A DNA stretch of 64,000 nucleotides, from positions 52,373 to 116,372 of the forward strand of contig NW_005197803.1 in NCBI RefSeq assembly GCF_000372725.1, written 5' to 3'. Every line of letters begins with the position of its first letter. Positions within the stretch are counted from its first letter, which is position 1. Below are positions 52,518-62,717 of this stretch, in pieces. Under the pieces are notes generated by a model. It was not told where the DNA came from. It did no database searches and worked only from the letters and a program-made list of their open reading frames with translations. The position numbers and the translations under genes are program-made. Origin of the DNA: Emiliania huxleyi CCMP1516 (Eukaryota > Haptophyta > Isochrysidales > Noelaerhabdaceae).

Positions 52518-52980
52518 CGCGCGGGCGCCGAAAAAAAGGACCACGCAACCGGCACCAACTTTGAACTTAGTTCGCGGAGCCGCGCTGTACACTCCCGGGC
52601 GTGGGTGGAGAGATGCGACATGCGAGGGTTGCCCCGCCCCTCGTTGTGCCCTCCAGCTCCACCAGCACGACCACGTCCACGACCACCGGGCGAGCACCGT
52701 CGGTTCTTGTTCTCTTCGCGCGACTTTGTGTGTCGAGTGTGTGGATAATTTTGACACGCAGACGCAAGAAAACTGAGAAGTAAGTGACAACCGCGCACAC
52801 TCCACACACACAATATCACTGCATATAGCAACATTCGCTCGAGGTTGTTAACCAGGTTGAGCCTATGATCGGCGCATCCGCGCATGATGTCGCGGGACGC
52901 GGCGGCGTGATCCCTCTCTCGCCTCTCGGGGCGCTCGGGGCCGGCCCGCGCGTAGCAAGCAACCGGCACACCCTGAGTAC

Positions 52981-53865
52981 TCAGAACGAGTCTCCCGGCC
53001 CGTCGTACTGCATAAGGCCCCAGAGCTCATCGAGGCTCTCCACGCTCAGCGCCTCGCCCTGCTCTGCGCCGGCGGCCTGGGCCTGACCCGCGTCCCGAGG
53101 CCGGCTTTTGTCAGCAGCCTCCTCCGCCTCCTCGCCGGACATCGAGGCGAGCTTGCCCTCCGCTCGCCTTGACGCCCGCTCGAACGCGGAGCTGACCCAG
53201 TCCGGCGTGCCCCAGTACCGCTCCTCGGCTGGCGGCGGCGGCGACGGCGGCACCACCGTCGTAGACGCGCCTGCTGCAGGCGTGGCGGATGGCGGCGCAG
53301 GCGCGGGAGATTGCTCCTGCACTCGCGTCCTGGCTCGCGCGTACGCGTCCTCGATGCGCTTCGGCGTGCCCCACTCGCGGCCGTCCCCATCCCCAGCAGC
53401 CGGCGCGGCAGCCGGCGCGGCCGCGCCGCCCGCAACACCGGCAGGATCTGCATAGCGCGTGTACTTTGCGGCGGAGCCGCGCGCCCTCTCGCTGGGATAC
53501 TTGGCCCTGTTCTTTTCCACCTTTCGCAGGAAGGCCTCGGGGAGGTCGATGTCCGTCACGTCGGCGAGGCGAACCACGTACGACAGGACGTCGCTCAGCT
53601 CGTCGGCGAGCGCCTCGCGCTCGTCGTCCGTCCACCCGGGCAGGCCAGGCGACGCGCCAGCGTCGCCACGCCACTGCAGCAGCTCACACACCTCGCCGAC
53701 CTCGCCAACCATTGCGAGCGCAAGCGAGCGGGGCGTGTGGAACTGCGACCACTCCCGCTCGTCGACAAACGCTGCCTGCGCTTGCCGAAGCTGCTCCAGC
53801 GACGTGCCTGAAAACTCAGCGCAACGGAGAGGCGCGTGGCGCGCGGATAGGCCGGGCAGCAGCAT
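52981..53865 (-). CDS. DCTPP1: dCTP pyrophosphatase (MazG-like all-alpha NTP-PPase) with C-terminal extension
   Basis: 294 codons from Met at 53865. Residues about 15-125 are the DCTPP1 core: LRQAQAAFVDEREWSQFHTP, LALAMVGEVGEVCELLQWRG (metal-binding E..E), DELSDVLSYVVRLADVTDID (E..D motif) and LRKVEKNRAKYP. The enzyme hydrolyses dCTP and modified dCTP to the monophosphate, cleaning the nucleotide pool. The remaining 170 residues are unusual for the family: an Ala/Pro linker with two copies of a (E/Y)WGTP..(I/V)..A(Y/F)(A/E)RA motif (EWGTPKRIEDAYARA and YWGTPDWVSSAFERA), probably short interaction helices. A TATA-like GAATAAATATTC lies about 20 bp upstream of the start on the minus strand. Confidence 0.9.
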   Translation of the reverse strand: MLLPGLSARHAPLRCAEFSGTSLEQLRQAQAAFVDEREWSQFHTPRSLALAMVGEVGEVCELLQWRGDAGASPGLPGWTDDEREALADELSDVLSYVVRLADVTDIDLPEAFLRKVEKNRAKYPSERARGSAAKYTRYADPAGVAGGAAAPAAAPAAGDGDGREWGTPKRIEDAYARARTRVQEQSPAPAPPSATPAAGASTTVVPPSPPPPAEERYWGTPDWVSSAFERASRRAEGKLASMSGEEAEEAADKSRPRDAGQAQAAGAEQGEALSVESLDELWGLMQYDGPGDSF

Positions 53866-56132
53866 GAGAGTGACAAAAGGGCCGGGAATATTTATTCTAG
53901 TCGTGTCCGCTCCGAACGTGTGTATGCACAACAGTCATGGCGCTGTCCTCTCAGGAGACGCCATGAGTGGGTAGAGAGGAGCAACCGCACGTGAGTGCCC
54001 TGTTCGAGTGCGCGAGATCTCCTGAGATCTCCCAAAGATTTCCGCTTCGGAATTCTTTCTCGAACAGCCACCCTTCCCGCACGGTGGTGCTCCCCTGGCC
54101 AGGTTCCGTGATGGTCCCTGGCTGTGACGAGGAAGGGGCAGGAACCCTCCCGACGCGACTCAAGGATCCGACCAAGCTGAGACCGCGAGGACGGCGTGTG
54201 CATCCGTCACTACAATGGTCTCGCAAGGAAGTTCACATGAGATTTTCCCCTGCCTGCGCAATCATTGCTGCCCCACCTCACCACGTCATCCCATGCTTCC
54301 AACGCGAGCAGTGGCGGGCGGGCGGGCGCGAGCGGTGCCATGATACACGCGCGCACCATCGCGGTGCGCGCGATTCTGGAGAGTGAAACGTCTAACTTGC
54401 TGACGTCCTTCACAGTCCGTCTCCCAATTTATGCGGCCCAGCTCCGGCCGAATAAATATTCCGTCCTTTGTTCGCGTGCGCTCACGCGGTGGAGAATATT
54501 TATTCTAGTCGTGTCCGCTCCGAACGTGTGTATGCACAACAGTCATGGCGCTGTCCTCTCAGGAGACGCCATGAGTGGGTAGAGAGGAGCAACCGCACGT
54601 GAGTGCCCTGTTCGAGTGCGCGAGATCTCCTGAGATCTCCCAAAGATTTCCGCTTCGGAATTCTTTCTCGAACAGCCACCCACACCCTAAACGCGTGTTA
54701 CCGAAGTGGCTCCCCCACCCCAAAACGAGGGTCTGGGCGCGGCGCCCACGACCCTCCCAAGACGCTGGCAGCATGCCTCCAACCCGAGCGCCACACTGGC
54801 GCTCCGCCACAAGGTCACACGCCCTCACGTCCCGGCCTAGACCTCTTCCTCTAGGTCTATGTCGGCGACATCCCCCTCCCCTCCCTCTTCCCGCCCGAAG
54901 AGGAAGGCGAACCTGTGGAGGCATGAAACCCCTCCAGTCCCGCTCTCCTAGGAAGTCGCACGACCCCTACCAGCAGTCCATGAGAGCTCACCTCCGCACT
55001 CTCTGCTCACCAGCAAGTGCGACTACATACCGCCTCATCTGCGGAACTGTCGAAGAGGCCCGTCCTCCCTGCCCACATATGGGCGCATAATCCTCCGCTC
55101 GAGCCGATTATGTGTCTCCGTAACCAACTGGCCCGAGGCTTTGCAATCTCGCCTTGAGATGTCCCCCCGGCTCCAGCTGCCCGTCCTTCGCCAAATGAGC
55201 ACAGCGAGCAACTCCCACATAAGCAGTTCCACCTCCAGCCGGGCTGCTGGGTCTCCAACCCAGTGTGGCCTCAGCCTTCGCCATTGCCTCTGAAGCTCGC
55301 GCCCTGGCTGCCGCAATGGGATGCTCCCTGCCGCTTTTCAGCCTCGCATCCGATTGATACCTCGCCCGCTTTTCAGCCTCGCATCCCATCGATACCTCGC
55401 TGCTGTCGCCACTGCCACTGTCGATTCCGACCATGCGGCTCCAATATTTCCATCGGTCCTGGGCCTCAGCCCCTGCCCCATCAGGCTCTAGCTGAGTCCG
55501 CTCCTGCCCTAGCCAGATGCAGTGCGCAGAAGGCGCAGCAGGGTCCATCAGTGATCATCACAGCGTCCAGCAAGCTCTGACTCGCTCGCCCACTGCCGCC
55601 ACTGGCCGGCCCGCTCCCGTGCGCCGCCTTGCGCAGCTGCGTCGCCAGTTCCGACGTGGCAGCACCACCTCGTCGCCGCTGCCTGATCCTCAACCAGCAG
55701 CTTTGGCGTGCACCACAACCAGCACAACTCGTCGTCGAGCAGGCCTCACGCGTCCATGCATGACGCTCTGCTCGTGCCGACCATCCTCGCTCCCAGCTCG
55801 CACTCGGCATGCTCTCTGAGCAGCAGGAGCGCGAGCGGTGCCATGATACACGCGCGCACCATCGCGGTGCGCGCGATTCTGGAGAGTGAAACGTCTAACT
55901 TGCTGACGTCCTTCACAGTCCGTCTCCCAATTTATGCGGCCCAGCTCCGGCCGAATAAATATTCCGTCCTTTGTTCGCGTGCGCTCACGCGGTGGAGAAA
56001 ATGAAGCTAGACGCCGATGGCGGCAGCCGGGAGCATGAGGTGGAAAAGAAAATTTCCGCGTTGAAATTCCCCAAAGCAGTCTCTAAGCCCACCGCCGCCC
56101 CGGGCCGCCCTCTCCGCCGGCCTCCAGCTCCG
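53866..56132. repeat. Intergenic A-X-B-A-Y-B duplication
   Basis: Block A (188 bp) at 53886-54073 is identical to 54494-54681. Block B (171 bp) at 54326-54496 is identical to 55829-55999. The B-A junction overlaps by 3 bp (GAA). Spacers X (about 250 bp) and Y (about 1150 bp) are unrelated. Both blocks carry GAATAAATATTCC in opposite orientations. No gene is recognised within Y. Confidence 0.9.
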
Positions 56133-56702
56133 TCATCCGGTCTCCGTCCGCCCGCCCGTGCGAGGATCCGCTCGCGCCACAAGGCGGGCGGACTCCTCGT
56201 CAAGCTCGTCCGAGGTGAAGCCGCGGGATGACGCCGGGGCGAGGCTGCGACGGAGAAAGCAGTCTAAGCCCACCGCCGCGCCGCCCTCTCCGCCGTGGAC
56301 ACCTTCTGGACCTTCTGGACATGTTTGGACGGCCTCTTGGCGTGGCTCCACCTGCGCGAGCTCCACCTCCTGGTGTGGCTCCACTCGGACCGTGAGGCGC
56401 TCCTCGCGCGCCCTGCTCCGCCTCTTCCTCGTCTGCCGTCGGTATACGAGCGCGCAGCTGCAGCCGATCGCGGCGACGAGGACGATGGCCCCAGCACTCG
56501 ACCCCACCGCGATCGCAAGGGTGTCGGCCCCGCTAGCCTCTTGGCCTCCCGGGCCTGGCAATGGAAGTGGCGGCGGCAAAGGTGCTGCTGGGGGCTGCGG
56601 GGGCGGCGGGGGCGGCAGGGAAGGTTGGGACGGCGGCGAGGGAGGCTGCGGTGGCGCCGATGGCCTGTCACGGCCAGCTACATATATGTCACCTATTCCC
56701 AT
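56133..56702 (-). CDS. Proline-rich single-pass membrane protein, C-terminal part
   Basis: From a Met at 56702 the frame gives a Pro-rich ectodomain (PPQPPSPPSQPSLPPPPPPQ), a membrane helix (TLAIAVGSSAGAIVLVAAIG), a basic stop-transfer (YRRQTRKRRSRARE) and a cytoplasmic tail of about 85 residues. Type I surface proteins with this Pro-rich/TM/basic order are common in algae. The start codon overlaps that of renalase on the other strand, so the true 5' exon may be elsewhere or one of the two starts is wrong. Confidence 0.4.
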   Translation of the reverse strand: MGIGDIYVAGRDRPSAPPQPPSPPSQPSLPPPPPPQPPAAPLPPPLPLPGPGGQEASGADTLAIAVGSSAGAIVLVAAIGCSCALVYRRQTRKRRSRAREERLTVRVEPHQEVELAQVEPRQEAVQTCPEGPEGVHGGEGGAAVGLDCFLRRSLAPASSRGFTSDELDEESARLVARADPRTGGRTETG

Positions 56703-57852
56703 GCCGACTACGACGCCCGTGCGCGTCGCCATCGTCGGTGGCGGGTTGACTGGCGCCGCCGTCGGCCGTGCGCTGCGGCGGGCGCTGCCGGCGGAGAGCG
56801 TCGTCGTCTGGGAAGGCCTCGCGCAGCTCGGCGGTCGCATGATGACCGAGCGCACGACTGTGCTCGGCGGTGCGACTGGCCTCGCCGACAGCGGCGCCCA
56901 GTACGTGACGGTCACGGACGACGCGGATGTCGCTGAAGCGCACAAGCCGCTCTACGACTCCCTCGCCGCGGCCGGCGTCCTCGTCCCGATGCGCGGCCGC
57001 ATCGAGGGCGGCCGCGCTGCTGATGGGGGCGGGACCAACTACGTCGCCCCGCAAGGCGTCGCATCGATCGTCGAGCGCGTCTTTTCTATGAGCTCGCTGA
57101 GTCCCTGCTGCTCTCGGCGCGCAACCGCGCTTCGCCACGTCGCCGCGCGGGGCGAGGAGGCGCGCAGCCGCTGGGAGCTGACGTCTGCAGACGGGCGTTG
57201 CGAGCAGTTCGATGGCGTCGTGGTGGCGTGTCCGATCCCGGACATGCTCGCGCTGATCGACACGGGCGAGGGCGGCGCCTGGCTCGACGGCGCAAGTGGC
57301 GTCGGCCGGGCCGACCTCACCGGCGTGCAGTACTCGTCGCGGTACGCGCTCACGCTCTTCTACCCTGCGTCGGCCGCCGCGGTCTTTGCGGCCCACATCG
57401 ACTGGGCCGCGCGGTACGTGAGCAAGGCCGACGACGACGCGATCGTCTACCTCGCCCACGACTCGGCCAAGCGTGGCGGCGAGGATGGCGGCGCGGTCAG
57501 CCTGGTGGTGCACACGTCTGTGCCGTACGGGATCCGCGCGCTCAAGGCGGCCGAGCCCGAGGAGTCGGTGCTCGCGGACCTGCGCGCGCGGGTCGGCAAG
57601 CTGCTTCCGTGGCTGCCCGAGCCCGAGAGCCTCGTCCTGCGCCCGTGGAGGGTGTCGCAGGTGCGGTACCCGGTGGCGCTGCCCGGCGGCGCAGCCTGCC
57701 TGCCGCTGCGCCCGGCAGCGGGCGGCCGCGCAGCGCCTGCGCTCGTTTTGGCGGGCGACGCATTCTCGCCGCTCGGCTCTCGCTTCGACGGCTGCGTCCA
57801 GAGCGGCGAGTCGGCGGCGGCGGCGGTGCTCGCTGCGCTCGTCGGCACGTAG
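56701..57852 (+). CDS. RNLS: Renalase-like FAD-dependent oxidoreductase
   Basis: 383 codons from Met at 56701. FAD motif VRVAIVGGGLTGAAVGRALR, then VVVWEGLAQLGGRMMTE (GGRM motif of the amine-oxidase/renalase group), ADSGAQYVTVTDD (D.GAQY), YVAPQGVASIVERV, and near the C-terminus LVLAGDAFSPLGSRFDGCVQ followed by SGESAAAAVL, the terminal FAD-binding GD...G..S. Renalases oxidise isomeric dihydronicotinamides back to NAD(P)+ using O2. No signal peptide and no intron needed. Length agrees with the family (about 340-380). Confidence 0.9.
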   Translation: MPTTTPVRVAIVGGGLTGAAVGRALRRALPAESVVVWEGLAQLGGRMMTERTTVLGGATGLADSGAQYVTVTDDADVAEAHKPLYDSLAAAGVLVPMRGRIEGGRAADGGGTNYVAPQGVASIVERVFSMSSLSPCCSRRATALRHVAARGEEARSRWELTSADGRCEQFDGVVVACPIPDMLALIDTGEGGAWLDGASGVGRADLTGVQYSSRYALTLFYPASAAAVFAAHIDWAARYVSKADDDAIVYLAHDSAKRGGEDGGAVSLVVHTSVPYGIRALKAAEPEESVLADLRARVGKLLPWLPEPESLVLRPWRVSQVRYPVALPGGAACLPLRPAAGGRAAPALVLAGDAFSPLGSRFDGCVQSGESAAAAVLAALVGT

Positions 57853-59347
57853 CGGGTCGTTGGGGGCGAGGGTCTTGGTTGGGCGAGGAGGAAATGAACG
57901 CCGCAGGTGGCCTTTCTTTTGACTCAGTCCGCGCCCTTGTCGTGCCAGTGTGCTGTGAGAGCGGCTTGTATTTTAAGAATTCTTTTGACTCTCTCCGGGT
58001 GAAATTCTCAAAAAGGTGCAGCACTTCTAGCCAACATCGACAAAAGTCACTGACGCTAGCACCGCCTCCTCTGGGTCTGGGGTACAGGTTTCGATCCGGG
58101 CCACCGCAAATTTTGATCAGCAAATTTCGAGGGGCGGCCGCAAATTTTGAGGTAGATTTTGATTGTCAAAACGTGTCCGTCTTGGCACAGGATAGAACAT
58201 ATAGGCGGCGAACACCCAGGTGCGCCCAGGCCACATCGCGACTCTGCCCGCTCGCTCGACCCTTTTGCCGCGAGAGGGCGCCGGCCGCGTGTAAGAGGTG
58301 GCTGGCGCCCTGAGGCGGCAATTGGTGGCGTGGGGAGTGCGGAGAACGCTACTGGCGGCGTGACAGGGCCTCTCTCGCTTGCGTGTGCCGCCCATCGGCA
58401 CGCGGGTGCGCAGACATGTCGCGACTCTCCCACTCGGACGCTCGACCCTTTTGCCGCGCGGAGAGGGCGCCGGCCGCGTGTAAGAGGTGGCTGGCGGCCT
58501 GGCGCCCTGAGGCGGCATTTGGTGGGGTCAGCGTGCGGTGCTGAGTCTTACTCGTCGGCGCTGGGGCCAGATCCCAGCGCGGAACTCTGCAACGCTGGCA
58601 TACAAACACAGAAGACTAACCCTAGACCTAACCCTAACCCTAACCCTAACCCTAACCCTAACCCTAGGTCAGCGTGTGGGGCTGAGTCTTAGTCGTCGGC
58701 GCTGTGGGGCCAGATCCCAGCGCAGAACCCTGCAACGCTGGCATATACAGACACAACAAGACTAACCCTAACCCTAACCCTAACCCTAACCCTCTAACCC
58801 TCTAATAACCCTAACCTAGCCCACCCCCCAACTCCACACGGCAAATTTGAAAGATCTTGATGAAAATCAGGCCCGACTGCAAATTTCTTCAAAATTTATG
58901 CAGGCGCTCCGCACCTACAGATTTTGAAATAAATTCGACAAAATTGGTACCTGGCCCAACCCAGAGCCCAGTGGGGGAAGGCGGGGGGGCTAGGGGGCAC
59001 CCATGCGGGGGGGGGATGGGGTCCCCCAGCCCGCCGCAGGCGCCGATTTTTTTCGATTTTTTGCGTGAATTTTAACTTGTTTTCATGGGAATTCGCCGTA
59101 ACTTGTGCGGCCATTGCTGTCAGCTAAGTAGCCCGCACCGCGGTCATCTCGTCGTGTCGATGCACGATGCCTGCACGCACACATACTCACACGCCACACC
59201 ACACACGCGAACGCCTTCTGGGTGGGCGCGGGCTGCGCGGCCCTGCCGCCGTGCCTGCAGAGAGAAGGGTGGCTAGGACCCTCGCTCTTTGCAGCTGCAC
59301 GCGGCCGCGCACACGACTCCGCGCTTTCCTATGCACGGGGTGCTCAT
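57853..59347. repeat. Repeat-rich intergenic stretch with telomeric arrays
   Basis: About 58227-58345 and 58422-58540 are direct copies (TTTTGCCGCG, GAGAGGGCGCCGGCCGCGTG, TAAGAGGTGGCTGGCG). Then a 140-bp unit is repeated twice (about 58527-58668 and 58668-58810), each with GCTGAGTCTTA, GGGGCCAGATCCCAGCGC and GCAACGCTGGCATA, ending in a CCCTAA array (58617-58668 and 58762-58820). No gene is recognised. Confidence 0.85.
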
Positions 59348-60050
59348 CGTCAGGGGCGGCGCCCCCCCCATCTACAGATGATATGCGCATCTTAATTAAG
59401 ATAACATGCATCTAAGTTTGGACTGCACACTGTCTTGCCTATGATCGAGCATCTCTAGATGTTTTTTTCAACTAAGATGCCGGAGCATCCTGGGATGCTC
59501 GAACCATCTGAAGATGCTTCGCATCCCAAGATGCTTGGCATTTAATGTAATGATTAAAATGCAAGTTAAATTATAAAGACTTGAGCGGCGTGTGAGCCCG
59601 TTGGATCAAAGTTAGAATGGAGACTGTGAATATATGCTAATTTCAGTTGCTATGCTAAGTGAGATGTGACTAACTGCTCTGTCGGAATACTTGTGGAATA
59701 CTACTGATGGTGATGGAACTGGGAGCCAGTGAGTGATGGTGGGGGGCACTTAGCCCTTGTGCTAATGCTGACTTTACTACATGGACGGTTGCGGTTGCCT
59801 ATATGTAAGACCGTAAGACTGGTTTTTATTTCGGGTTCTTATTGTGCGTCTGAAGACGACTGCAGTATCTGAGAGATGTCACGCGCTATCAAAAGACGCG
59901 GGGCACCATCTAAAGATGATTAAATCTTCTTGGAGAACCCAATCATAGTGGAGACACCCGGTATCCTTAGATGGTAAACGCATCCTAGATGGCGTTTGGC
60001 ATCTAGGATGCGCATGTCATCTGTAGATGGGGGGGTCGCCGCCCCTGACG
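59348..60050. mobile_element. AT-rich 703-bp TIR element (non-autonomous DNA transposon)
   Basis: Terminal inverted repeats of about 43 bp: CGTCAGGGGCGGCG, a C run, CATCTACAGATGA, ATGCGCATC at the left and the reverse complement at the right, with only a few mismatches. The interior is much more AT-rich than the window, has no ORF over 60 codons, and repeats GCATC/GATGC motifs in both orientations. The CAGGGGCGG terminus recalls hAT elements, but the adjacent 8-mers are not duplicated. Confidence 0.85.
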
Positions 60051-60344
60051 GATTGCCTGATCGTGGATCGCGCGCATGCGTTCCTCTGTGTATATCCTTT
60101 GCGGCGCGGTGACCGGTGTATCTGTATGCTCTCTGTGGTGTTCATTTTTAGAGGAACACTGGCAAACCCCAGTACGACACAATGCGCGCGACCGTGCACG
60201 CACCACAGTCCACACCCGAGTCCCGACCGGCTTCTGTACTAACAACCGCGCCGTGCACGCCACTCGAGCTGCGTGCCGTCAGCGCGTGCGTCGGTGGCGT
60301 CGGGCCCACACCGCACACGCGCTGCGGAGCGAGGCTCTCGCCTC

Positions 60345-61631
60345 TCAAATGCCCTTGAGCGTGATGAACTCACCCGCCATGTATGCGCCGACCTTTGCGA
60401 TCAGCACGCGCCCAAAGATGTACATGCCAGAGATGTCGCTGTCTGTCTTCCAGACCTGCAGCGTCTCGCCCTCCGGAGTGAGGACGAAGATGCGCTTGCC
60501 GGCCGCCTTCCTGTCCTCAGACCATGTCGCCTCGACCTCGCCCGAGGCCTCCTCCTCCTCCTCCTCTTCCTCCTCCTCCTCCCCATCGCCGCGCTGCTCG
60601 CTCAGGTAGAGCCGGCTGCTGTGGTGCAGCAAGCGGCACGGCTCCCGCCAGTCGCCCTTGATCTCCCGCAAGTGCACGCCAGCGAGCGAGAAGACGCGGA
60701 TGCTGCGGCCGCGCCTGTCTCCTGCGTAGAGCTCGTCGCCGATGAAGGCGAGCCCGTAGATCTCCTTGCTGAAGACGCCGAGGCCAAAGTGAAGGCGCCG
60801 CTCCAGCGTCATCGGGTCAAAGGCGACGATCGCCTCGGAGACTCCCTCCTGGTCGAGCTCATCGGGGTCATCATAAGTTGCCACAGCGTGCACCATCCCG
60901 TTTGGTCCAACGACCGAGTCGTAATATTCTTCGTAGTCGAGCTCTTCTTCCGTGTAGCGGGCAACCTCATCAAAGGAATCGGTGCTGTAGCTGATGATGC
61001 GCGCGCCGCTCATGCACGCAAAAAGGCGGTTCTCGGAGAAGCAGAAGGAGATGCAGGTTGGGCCCGACAAGATCTGCCGAACCTCTTGCAGCGACGGGTC
61101 CAGGACAAAGATGACAGCGTTGTTACCCCTCAGGGTGAACGCCATCATCTCGCCCGACGGATGCGCAGCCAGCCCTGAAACATGCTCCAGGTCAAAGCCC
61201 GGCGGCAGCGGCCCAAGCTCCGCCGGCCGGAGCCCACGCCGCTGCTCGTCCGTGTCGATCCAGCAGCGCAGCCAGGCCGAGCAGGCGGCGGCGGCGGCGC
61301 CGTCCTCGAGCTCGAGCGTCGCAAAGATGCGCGGAAGCAGGTCGGGAGAGAGAAGCACGTCCTCCACGGCCCACGGAGGGACGTGCTCGGAGAGGGCGGC
61401 GTTGGCGAGGCTGAGCGCATCGGCGCTCGCGTGGCACATGCGCGCGGTGAGCTCGACGAGGTCGTCGTGCTCTCTCGTTTCAGCGTGTGCGGAAGGGAAT
61501 GCGAGCTCATCGCGCGTGTCTGCGCCCGTGCTGACGGCGCACACACGCGCGATGAGCTCGGCGAGATCGGCGAGCTCGTTGCGTGGCAGGGCGTGCATGC
61601 GCGCCGCGAGGGCGGATGCCGGCGCGGCCAT
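60345..61631 (-). CDS. F-box-like protein with WD/NHL-like beta-propeller
   Basis: 428 codons. An N-terminal helical part holds repeated ARMH/ARVC/ARMC motifs. Residues about 92-135 (VEDVLLSPDLLPRIFATLEL, then CSAWLRCW) are F-box-like and closely parallel the kelch protein at 6068-7273. The rest reads as beta-propeller blades: HVSGLAAHPSGEMMAFTLRG, VIFVLDPSLQEVRQIL, GMVHAVATYD, IYGLAFIGDELYAGDRRGRS, IRVFSLAGVHLREIKG, KRIFVLTPEGETLQVW. An acidic insert of eleven Glu lies at residue about 345. Likely a substrate adaptor; the blade family (WD40 or NHL) is not certain. Confidence 0.8.
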   Translation of the reverse strand: MAAPASALAARMHALPRNELADLAELIARVCAVSTGADTRDELAFPSAHAETREHDDLVELTARMCHASADALSLANAALSEHVPPWAVEDVLLSPDLLPRIFATLELEDGAAAAACSAWLRCWIDTDEQRRGLRPAELGPLPPGFDLEHVSGLAAHPSGEMMAFTLRGNNAVIFVLDPSLQEVRQILSGPTCISFCFSENRLFACMSGARIISYSTDSFDEVARYTEEELDYEEYYDSVVGPNGMVHAVATYDDPDELDQEGVSEAIVAFDPMTLERRLHFGLGVFSKEIYGLAFIGDELYAGDRRGRSIRVFSLAGVHLREIKGDWREPCRLLHHSSRLYLSEQRGDGEEEEEEEEEEEASGEVEATWSEDRKAAGKRIFVLTPEGETLQVWKTDSDISGMYIFGRVLIAKVGAYMAGEFITLKGI

Positions 61632-62717
61632 GGAGAGGAAAAGAGCGCCACGGATGGAGCGCCGAGAGAGGCGAGAGAGGCCGCCGGCGACAACGCGTTG
61701 CGCGCGCGAAAAGCACCTTGCACGTTGCGTTTCTTTTCTTTATAGGCTCCTCCGACCCCCCGCTAAACGCGCGAGGCGGTGGCGGCGGTGGTGCGGGGGA
61801 TTGACACAGCCTTGTTATTGAGAAGAAAATACGTCCTATGGCGCTGTGTGCTTGTCTGTGAGAGGTTGAGGTGCGAGCCCTCGCCATCCCACGCACGGCT
61901 GGAAGAGCTCCTCGCTACGCAGCGCCTTGGAGTGATCTCACTGGTCGGCGGTCAGTACGACCGATCAGGTTAGAGGTTTCTCATGATTGGAGGGTCTATC
62001 TGTAGCCCTGGTGTCGAGGTGTCGAGGCCCGGTGTCGAGGGTGTCGAGCTGCTGTCGAGGGATAGAGGTGTCGAGGCCTGTCGAGGCCTGTCGAGGCCTG
62101 TCGAGGCCTGTCGAGGCCTGTCGAGGCCTGTCGAGGCTGAAACCATGCTTGACCGTGTCGAGGGGTGTCGAGGGGTGTCGAGGGGTGTCGAGGGTGTCGA
62201 GGGTGTCGAGGGTGTCGAGCGGGTGTCGAGTGTTGTCACGCCAGCGCGGGCGAGCGCCGCCAGCGCACGGGCGCGCCGCGGCGTGTGGACGCGTCCCGCC
62301 CAGGTGCCGAGCAAGCTCGCACCTCGGGCGCTACGCGCGCGTGCCGGGGCTACCGACTTTTCCAGCCACCCGACATCGGCGTTCAAGGGGTGCTGCGCTG
62401 CTGCTGTATTTAGTATTTAGCTTTAGATGGAATTTACCACCCAATTCAAGCTGCAATCCCAAGCAACCCGACTCGACGAGGACGCATCGTAAGGCCGCAA
62501 CCCGCCACGGTACGGGATCCTCACCCTCTCTCTCCGACACCCTGTTCCAAGGGACTTGAGCGGCGGGCGCGGCCGATAACGCCTCTCTAGACCACAATTC
62601 GGGGGGCGCTGCATACGCGAGGCCTCGAGATTGGCAGCGTGAGCTCAGCCGGCGATGTGCGATTGGAGCACTTGGAGCACTTGGAGCATGATTCAATTAT
62701 TTTATTTAGGGCCTCCC
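61632..62717. other. Intergenic with a truncated introner-like repeat
   Basis: Besides the repeat at 62000-62232 there is a TTGGAGCAC triplet repeat at about 62664-62690 and an AT-rich TTATTTTATTTA stretch (62698-62709) just upstream of the next start codon. No gene is recognised. Confidence 0.5.
62000..62232 (-). mobile_element. Introner-like element C: truncated inverted copy of element A
   Basis: Starts CTGTAGCCCTGG (the family TIR with one inserted T). It matches the reverse complement of about 13106-13339, including the distinctive CTGAAACCATGCTTG and CTGCTGTCGAGGGATAGAGG. Similarity stops at about 62232 and the far TIR is missing. Confidence 0.9.

Noticed and set aside
59351..60047. 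Assignment of the AT-rich element to the hAT superfamily
   Set aside because: The 8-mers next to the CAGGGG ends (CTCATCGT and ACGGATTG) differ, so the diagnostic 8-bp duplication is missing.
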